Shown: positions 58,554 to 64,000 of the stretch, piece by piece | Position numbering within the stretch: the stretch's first letter is position 1 | How the letters are laid out: every line of letters starts with the position of its first letter | NCBI GenBank assembly: GCA_036399835.1 | Contig: DASWMI010000068.1 | Location: forward strand, 1-64,000 | DNA: 64,000 bases | Direction: 5' to 3' | Source: DASYML01 sp036399835 | GTDB taxonomy: Bacteria > Acidobacteriota > Blastocatellia > Pyrinomonadales > Pyrinomonadaceae | Notes under the pieces: model-generated | The model's input: the letters and a program-made list of their open reading frames with translations, nothing else | Database searches by the model: none | Told to the model about the DNA's origin: nothing | Made by a program: the position numbers and the translations under genes

Positions 58554-59525
58554 TCACTCCCTGTCCGAGCGGAAGCAGGCCGTGGCCGCGTGGCAGAAGT
58601 GAAATGTCTCGTCCTCGAAGTCCGGCGTCTCCATCTGAATGGTTAAATGGTCCACCCCGAAAAGATCGTAGAGCTTGGTTCGCAGCTCCTTCAAGAGTGC
58701 GGGCTGCGAGATGGTTTCGGCATGGATGACATGCGCGCTGAGGGCTTCGCGCCCGCTGGTGATGGTCCAGACGTGCAGGTCGTGAACATCCCGCACGCCT
58801 TCAGTATGCAGGATGGCCTCTTCGACCGCCGTCAGGTTGATGTGCGCGGGCGTGCCTTCCAAAAGCACGTTGGTTGATTCGCGTATCAGATGCCATGAAC
58901 TCCAGATAATCAGCAGCCCGATAATCACGCTGAACAAAGGGTCTGCCGCGTACCATCCTTTAAACGTCATGAGCAGCCCCGCGATAATCGCGCCGACAGA
59001 GCCGAGCGCGTCTCCGATGATGTGCAGCAAGGCCCCGCGCATATTCAAGTCGTGCTCATGGTCGCCGTGTAGCATCCAGGCGCAGACCAGGTTGATCAGC
59101 AAGCCTCCCGTGGCGACAATCATCATCACGGTGGATTTGACGAAGGGCGGGCTGGACCAGCGCACGTAAGCTTCGTAAAAGATAATCAGCGAGAGCAGGA
59201 CGAGCACGACGCCGTTGGTCAGCGCGGCGAGTATTTCCAGACGATAATAACCAAAAGTCTTGTGCGGGGTGGCGGGCCTCGAAGCGAACCAGACGGCGAG
59301 CAGCGCGAGCGCCAGCGCGGCCACGTCCGTCAGCATGTGGCCCGCGTCTGCCAGGAGCGCCAGAGAGCCTGTCCACCAGCCGCCCACTGCTTCGGCAATC
59401 ATGTAGAGAGCCGTCAGCGCGAGCACCCTGCTCAGTCGGCGACGGCTGCGCGCGCCGCGCAGATGCCGCGCGTGTGCGTGCACGCTCTCGTCTGGGAATC
59501 CGTTTGTTGTCTGCGCCTCGGCCAT
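58554..59525 (-). CDS. Cation diffusion facilitator (CDF) family metal exporter, ZitB/CzcD-like
   Basis: A 323-residue inner-membrane exporter of Zn2+ or similar divalent ions. Six membrane spans: about 38-55 (LTALYMIAEAVGGWWTG), 68-85, 105-125, 140-158, 175-195 and 203-225. The metal-site motifs are present: LLADAGHMLTD in span 2 and HIIGDALGSVGAI in span 5 (typical of the ZitB group). A cytoplasmic C-terminal domain (about 240-315) begins after HLIRESTNVLLEGTP and has DVHDLHVWTI. The His-containing start HAHARH may bind metal. Neighbour on the same strand, 2.6 kb away, is a metallothionein, suggesting shared metal homeostasis. Confidence 0.9.
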   Translation of the reverse strand: MAEAQTTNGFPDESVHAHARHLRGARSRRRLSRVLALTALYMIAEAVGGWWTGSLALLADAGHMLTDVAALALALLAVWFASRPATPHKTFGYYRLEILAALTNGVVLVLLSLIIFYEAYVRWSSPPFVKSTVMMIVATGGLLINLVCAWMLHGDHEHDLNMRGALLHIIGDALGSVGAIIAGLLMTFKGWYAADPLFSVIIGLLIIWSSWHLIRESTNVLLEGTPAHINLTAVEEAILHTEGVRDVHDLHVWTITSGREALSAHVIHAETISQPALLKELRTKLYDLFGVDHLTIQMETPDFEDETFHFCHAATACFRSDRE

Positions 59526-59668
59526 GACCAGAAGAATAAATCAGAGACGATGAATAATGAAGAAGCACAGGCCATGCTTTATTCAAGCTGTTAATGAAGT
59601 TCGCTCCAGAGACATTTGCCTTCGGGCGGCAGAGGTAAGAGTAGCAGATTACGGAAGGGCTTGTAAGA

Positions 59669-59704
59669 GGAACAGGCGCTCGCCGATTAGGGAGCGCCTG
59701 TTCC
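59669..59704 (-). terminator. Perfect 13-bp hairpin downstream of the large secreted protein gene
   Basis: GGAACAGGCGCTC (59669-59681) and GAGCGCCTGTTCC (59692-59704) pair exactly with a 10-nt loop, 37 nt past the stop of the large gene on the minus strand. A T tract is lacking. Confidence 0.65.
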
Positions 59705-59740
59705 CGTCTCAGGTTAATTGTCAGCCTCCGGCAGCGAGCC

Positions 59741-62700
59741 TTATCTGGCGAGGCAGGCGGCATTGCCCGCGAGCCTGTAAGTGCCGCTAAAGGCGCTGGC
59801 GAAGGAGGTGTCTATGGCCGTGTTCGAGCGCGTCGTCGTGTTGCCCGTTAGGGTAAAGGTGCGCGCGAAGATGCCGCCGAGCAGGTCGCCCGCCTTCGGG
59901 TTGCCCACCTTGTCGTTTGCCACGACGATAGTAATCGTCCCGTCTGGCGCGTACTTGCTTGCGGTATCCGCCGCCCCCGCCTTAGAGGTCACCGGAACGC
60001 CGACGGCCACCACCACGTTGACAACGGCTGTGCCATACTCAAAGGAGACAGCGCCGTTAGTATCGGTCGTCATGCCGACGTAGTAGATGCCTCCCGTGCT
60101 CGCCGTCGCCGCAGAATTCCAGAAGACTCTATACTGGCGATTACGCTGGATAGCGCTCAGGTCTTTGACCTTGAGCGTAAAGACCAGCTTGCCTTTGCCG
60201 TCCGGCGTCGCGGCTTCGGAAATCGAGAGCCACTGTATATCCAGGTCATTGTTCGTCAAGGGCGCGCCCGTCTGGTCGCCCGTCCTATCGCTGGCGATGA
60301 CCTTCCCCGGCGCAGCGCAGCTATCCGTCGCCTTAACGGGGCTGACGGCTGTCGCAGAACTGCCGCACGCCGCGCTCTCGCCGATGGCATTGGAAGCCGT
60401 CACGAGATAGAGATAGTTAGAGCCTGAAGGAGCGCTCGTATCATCGTAGGTTCTGGAATTTGCGCCGAGCGTGGCGAGCGTCGTGGTCTGCCCGTTGATC
60501 GTGCGATAGACCTTGTAGCCCGTAATCGCAGAACCGCCGTTATCCGGCTCGGTCCATGAAAGGTGGACCACTCCCGCCGTGTCTCTCGTCGCCTTGGCCG
60601 TTGGCAGAGCTGGCGCTGTCACCCTGTTGACCTCCGCGTCGAATTCCTCGAACAATCCCTTGCCGCCGGACTGTCGAGCGATGGCCGCCAGAGCAGTGTA
60701 GGAGTTGCCCGTCGCTCCCACCGGAGCATCAACGCAAGAACCCGTACAGCCGTCGGCATAACCGACCAGCACGCGTCCCTTCTCGTCAATGGTCGCATCC
60801 ATGAAGTCCAGGAGGTTGCGATGAATCTGCGAGCCTCCGCCGAGCCAGATGCCGCCGCGCTGAACCGGGTCTCCGGGTGTGGCATTGACTGTGGTCCAGC
60901 TCTTGCCGCCATCGAACGTATAAGCGACGTAGAGATGCCAGACTCCTGGGAAGTTGACGGCGGTCATGTCGCCTGCGGTGGTCGTGCCGAGGAAGGCGAA
61001 GGCCGCGCGGTCATCGTCGCCCGCCACCATTGCCGGGAAGGCTATGTTCTTGAGCCCTAAATCAGCGCCGACATCCTGATCGTCGCTCCAGGACTTCTTC
61101 CCGTCAGCATCCGTATGCAGAACCGCCGTGTGCGGGTGGCCGTCGCCGTTGACATAGCCGAAATAGACTGTGCCTTGATCGCCAATCCCGACCGAAGGAT
61201 CGCTGCTGCCGGACGTGCTGAAAGGATTGGCAAAGACTTTCCAGGTCACGCCGTTGTCTACAGAGTAGATGACGCCGTTCTTTCCGTTGCAGGACTTGTT
61301 CGGGACATAGGCCGTCCCGTCGGGCGCGACCTTGATATGGCCGTGCAGCCCGCCGCATTGCTCGAAAGCATAGATGGGCACTGCTGGTCCAAAAGTCAGG
61401 CCGCCGTTAAGGCTCAGGGCGCAGTTGGCATAACCGTTGCCCGAAAGCTGTAGGGTATCCTGCGCGCAATAGTAGACGCCGTTCGGATATGTCGCGCCGG
61501 ACGGGATGGGAGCGTGGAGTGGTCCACCTCCGAGCGTCTGGTGGTCTATCCCTGAGGTCAGGCCCGCGCCCTGAATCGGCGTCCAGAGGTCGCCGTCATT
61601 ATCCGTAAAGGCCGCTGCGCTCTCGGTCGTCGGATAGAGAAGCTGCGAGACGAAGGTGCGGCCCGTTGTGCTGTCAGTGTAGAGAATGGGATCAAAGCTA
61701 ATCTGCGAAGTCGGGGCAATCTTGTTCTCCCAGTTGGCGGTCGTCAACGAAGGACAACTGTCGTTGAAGCTGACGCGCAGCGTGGAGAGTCCGGACTGGA
61801 AGAATATCTTGCCCGTCTTCCAGTTCGCGCCGATGGAAGGCTCTCCGGCGTCCGTCCCAAAGCCGCTGCCCTCGGACGGATTGAAGTTGCGGAAGCGCGG
61901 CGTGTCCTGGCCCAAATTCGGTTGAGGCGGAGGAGTCGGCTGCGGAGACGGCGCGGGGCAGGCGCTGCTGCCGACCAGCTTGTAAGGCTGCTGGCTGGTC
62001 GAATCGGCGGGCGCGAAGACTACGCCCGTGCTGATTCTCGAATCGCCATAGACGGTGATGGTCTCTCCGGCCTTTGGCGCACCGACCTTGCTGTTGGAGA
62101 TAAGTATTCTAATCTCTCCGGTCGCAGGGTCGTAGCTGCCTTCATCCGCGTTGCCATCGGTCGTCACGCCCGTTGTCACCGTGCCGTAGATGTAAGTGAC
62201 GTTGCCATTCTTGTCGGAGAGCATGCTGACGTGATAGGTCTTCGCCGCTCCGCCCGGCGGAGTGTAGATAAAGAACGCGCGCCAGATACCATTGATGGGT
62301 ATCGTGGAGAGGTCCGCGACCTTGATCGTGAACTGCAACTTGTCAACTCGCGTGTTGCTGTTATCTATCGCCGCAGGCTCTGCCACAGAGACGGAGATCA
62401 GGTCCAGTTGCCTGTTCTGCTGCGTCTGGCCTCCGGTCTGGTCGCCCGCCGGGTCTGTCACGACCTTGGTCCCGGGCGCGTGACAGGTATCCACATTGGG
62501 CGAAGCGCTCGGCGAAGGAGATGGTGAAGGCGAAGCGTTCGGCGACGGCGATGGAGACGGGTCCGGGTCTGCGATTTCGCAGACGGCCCAGTTAGCGCCG
62601 AAAGAGCCTTCATTGTCCGGCGCGCGATCATTCGGCTGGATGTAGACGAGCGCGCCCTGTATCGCCGTCCCGATGCCTGAGATGGTCAGCGCATAGGGTT

Positions 62701-64000
62701 CTGTGACGGCGGGCGTCGCGCCGCTTCCGGCGGCGACAGGAATCGTCGGGTTGCCGACGCCGCTCAAGGGAACTGTGACCGTGATGGTCCCGTTTGGTCC
62801 AGCGTTAAAAGAGCCGGTCGCGACGTTGTAGTCCTTGAGCTGGTTGCCCTCCGTGTCAAACTCGCCGTACCAGTAAGAGAATTCTCCGGTCGGGTCCGGC
62901 TCGTCCACTTCGGTCGCGTAGGTCTTGCCGTCCGGGGCTTTCCAGACGACGTAGTAGTAAGTGTTGAGCGTGCCGTTAATCGGCATCAGCGACAGGTTCT
63001 TGAGCCTCATCGTCGTCGTCAGGGTCTTGGCCGCAGTATTGACGGAGAATGAGACATTGACGATGTCAACCTGCTGCGTATCGCCGCTGCCCGCGCCGCC
63101 TATGGCGGGGTTGATGGCATCGTCTGTTGAATCGTTGATGACGTTGACGCCGTCGCATGAATCCGCCTGTGGCGGTGGTGGAGGCGGCAGGGCGTCGCTC
63201 GAATTGACTTCACACGCGCCGCCTTCGCCAACAGAGTTGACGGCTGTGACGCGGTAGAAGTAGGTCGTGTTGGGGTCGGCTGAGGTGTCGTTGTAACTCT
63301 TGTTCGTCACCGTGACGGGAGCAGCGTAGCCACCCGTTAGCGTTCCGCGATAAACCTTGTAGCCCGTAATCGCTGAGCCGCCGTTGTCCGGCTCGGGCCA
63401 GGAGAGCTGCACGCCGGAGCTGTCTTTATGAACGGTGACGAGCGGCGCTTTCGGCACGCTCGGTTCGGCATGGTCAAACTTGGCGATGAGGCCGCGACCA
63501 CCCGATTGCCTGGCGATTGTTCCGAGGCTGCTGCGAGATGTCGAAGCACTCTTGCAACCCGTGCAGCCGTCAGCATAGCCGACGAGCACGCGGCCCTGCC
63601 GGTCAATCGTCACATCCATAAAGTCCAGCAGGTTGCGCCAGGCAACGTTTCCGCCCTGAAGCCAGATGCCTCCAATCTGGACCGGATCATCGGGCGTCGC
63701 GTCAACCGTAAACCATGAATCGCCGCTATCGTAAGTGTAGGCGACATAGAGATGCCAGACGCCCTTGAATGTTCCCGATTGAAAATTCCCTTCGGTCGTT
63801 GAATCCGCGGTCGGCGTGCCTATAAAAGCATAGGCCGCGCGCGTGTCGTCGCCCGCCACGACCGCCGGAAAGACTGTGTTCTGGATTCCGTGGGCGACGC
63901 CGACATCGGAATCGTTGACCCAGTGGTCGCCCTTATCATGCGAGACGGCGATACGCGCGTGGCCTGTTCTGCCGTCAACATAGCCGAAATAGAGCGTGCC
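59741..64000 (-). CDS. Large secreted protein with duplicated sialidase-like, FnIII and C-terminal modules (5' end outside window)
   Basis: At least 1419 residues; the reading frame stays open to the window edge, so the start is outside. It is built of tandem modules: a sialidase/BNR-like beta-propeller part, a fibronectin type III domain and a beta domain, repeated twice. FnIII domains show LSWPEPDNGGSAITGYKVYR and LSWTEPDNGGSAITGYKVYR. The propeller repeats carry S/T-x-D-x-G-x-T-W-like signals such as SVDNGVTWKVF, and matching segments occur in both halves (NLLDFMDVTIDRQGRVLVGY and NLLDFMDATIDEKGRVLVGY). Between modules a Pro-Ser linker (SPSPSPSASP) joins them. The C-terminus ends SFASAFSGTYRLAGNAACLA without PEP-CTERM. 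It is probably surface-exposed and may bind or cut carbohydrate, but catalysis cannot be shown. Confidence 0.8.
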   Translation of the reverse strand, partial: GTLYFGYVDGRTGHARIAVSHDKGDHWVNDSDVGVAHGIQNTVFPAVVAGDDTRAAYAFIGTPTADSTTEGNFQSGTFKGVWHLYVAYTYDSGDSWFTVDATPDDPVQIGGIWLQGGNVAWRNLLDFMDVTIDRQGRVLVGYADGCTGCKSASTSRSSLGTIARQSGGRGLIAKFDHAEPSVPKAPLVTVHKDSSGVQLSWPEPDNGGSAITGYKVYRGTLTGGYAAPVTVTNKSYNDTSADPNTTYFYRVTAVNSVGEGGACEVNSSDALPPPPPPQADSCDGVNVINDSTDDAINPAIGGAGSGDTQQVDIVNVSFSVNTAAKTLTTTMRLKNLSLMPINGTLNTYYYVVWKAPDGKTYATEVDEPDPTGEFSYWYGEFDTEGNQLKDYNVATGSFNAGPNGTITVTVPLSGVGNPTIPVAAGSGATPAVTEPYALTISGIGTAIQGALVYIQPNDRAPDNEGSFGANWAVCEIADPDPSPSPSPNASPSPSPSPSASPNVDTCHAPGTKVVTDPAGDQTGGQTQQNRQLDLISVSVAEPAAIDNSNTRVDKLQFTIKVADLSTIPINGIWRAFFIYTPPGGAAKTYHVSMLSDKNGNVTYIYGTVTTGVTTDGNADEGSYDPATGEIRILISNSKVGAPKAGETITVYGDSRISTGVVFAPADSTSQQPYKLVGSSACPAPSPQPTPPPQPNLGQDTPRFRNFNPSEGSGFGTDAGEPSIGANWKTGKIFFQSGLSTLRVSFNDSCPSLTTANWENKIAPTSQISFDPILYTDSTTGRTFVSQLLYPTTESAAAFTDNDGDLWTPIQGAGLTSGIDHQTLGGGPLHAPIPSGATYPNGVYYCAQDTLQLSGNGYANCALSLNGGLTFGPAVPIYAFEQCGGLHGHIKVAPDGTAYVPNKSCNGKNGVIYSVDNGVTWKVFANPFSTSGSSDPSVGIGDQGTVYFGYVNGDGHPHTAVLHTDADGKKSWSDDQDVGADLGLKNIAFPAMVAGDDDRAAFAFLGTTTAGDMTAVNFPGVWHLYVAYTFDGGKSWTTVNATPGDPVQRGGIWLGGGSQIHRNLLDFMDATIDEKGRVLVGYADGCTGSCVDAPVGATGNSYTALAAIARQSGGKGLFEEFDAEVNRVTAPALPTAKATRDTAGVVHLSWTEPDNGGSAITGYKVYRTINGQTTTLATLGANSRTYDDTSAPSGSNYLYLVTASNAIGESAACGSSATAVSPVKATDSCAAPGKVIASDRTGDQTGAPLTNNDLDIQWLSISEAATPDGKGKLVFTLKVKDLSAIQRNRQYRVFWNSAATASTGGIYYVGMTTDTNGAVSFEYGTAVVNVVVAVGVPVTSKAGAADTASKYAPDGTITIVVANDKVGNPKAGDLLGGIFARTFTLTGNTTTRSNTAIDTSFASAFSGTYRLAGNAACLAR

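Larger units (their letters stand above)
286..62801. repeat. Dispersed odd palindrome TGGWCCA, 71 copies
   Basis: By hand count TGGACCA occurs 32 times and TGGTCCA 39 times on the plus strand; since the two are reverse complements this is one palindromic word, about 1.1 per kb. Random expectation at about 60% GC is near 8. The 9-mer CTGGWCCAG occurs about 21 times against fewer than one expected. First copy at 286-292, last at 62795-62801. Copies fall in all codon phases (for example LDQ at 567, GPA at 26861, WS at 25350) and between genes (286, 3577, 6395, 20506, 40127, 58213). Confidence 0.9.

Noticed and set aside
1..64000. tRNA or rRNA genes
   Set aside because: No cloverleaf-like T-arm (GGTTCGAATCC type) with matching acceptor stem was found by eye; a tRNA search program was not available.

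Overview
The window looks like chromosomal DNA of a high-GC (about 60%, estimated by eye) Gram-negative-type bacterium. Two-membrane biology is clear: an Omp85 outer-membrane assembly protein next to a TamB-like protein, a lipoprotein-sorting-like gene set, signal peptidase I, a bifunctional penicillin-binding protein and a PEP-CTERM surface protein. A beta-propeller hybrid-type sensor kinase and the overall gene mix suggest Acidobacteriota, perhaps class Blastocatellia. This is an inference from gene content, because no rRNA or tRNA gene is present.

Layout. 0-8 kb: rlmN, a DsbD-N-like periplasmic protein, pgeF and acpS (head to head, overlapping), a class A PBP, a decayed Fis-type HTH gene and a patatin phospholipase. 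8-17.6 kb: an envelope cluster on the minus strand (TamB, BamA/TamA, SurA-like, patatin). 17.7-21.7 kb: ribB with a degenerate GTP-cyclohydrolase half, ribE, cmk, hemW. 22-28.5 kb: a small acidic protein, an M19 dipeptidase, a small membrane protein, and a response regulator plus propeller histidine kinase pair. 28.7-34.8 kb: PEP-CTERM protein, acsA, a possible PilZ-like protein and two polytopic membrane proteins. 34.9-40 kb: carA, a YIP1-TPR protein, lepB, an HU/IHF gene and an M50 protease. 40-46 kb: a helical membrane protein, a GGDEF response regulator, a Crp/Fnr regulator, yacG, a TlpA-like thioredoxin and pyk. 46-52 kb: a radical SAM protein and a five-gene Lol-like operon. 52-64 kb: membrane and HD proteins, glcD, a Val/Gly-repeat secreted protein, a 46-residue metallothionein, larA, a CDF metal exporter, and the 3' part of a very large secreted protein with duplicated sialidase-like, FnIII and C-terminal modules.

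Two DNA-level signals run through the whole window and are not explained by the genes. First, the odd palindrome TGGWCCA occurs 71 times by hand count, against roughly 8 expected. It lies in all reading frames and between genes, like the cyanobacterial HIP1 palindrome. Second, many gaps between genes are filled almost end to end by imperfect hairpins whose arms are built of short words repeated quasi-tandemly. The word differs from locus to locus, recurs as pairs of families, and several loops share an AAGCNTTT core. One such hairpin is translated into the C-terminus of RibB. These two signals are the best candidates for something undescribed.
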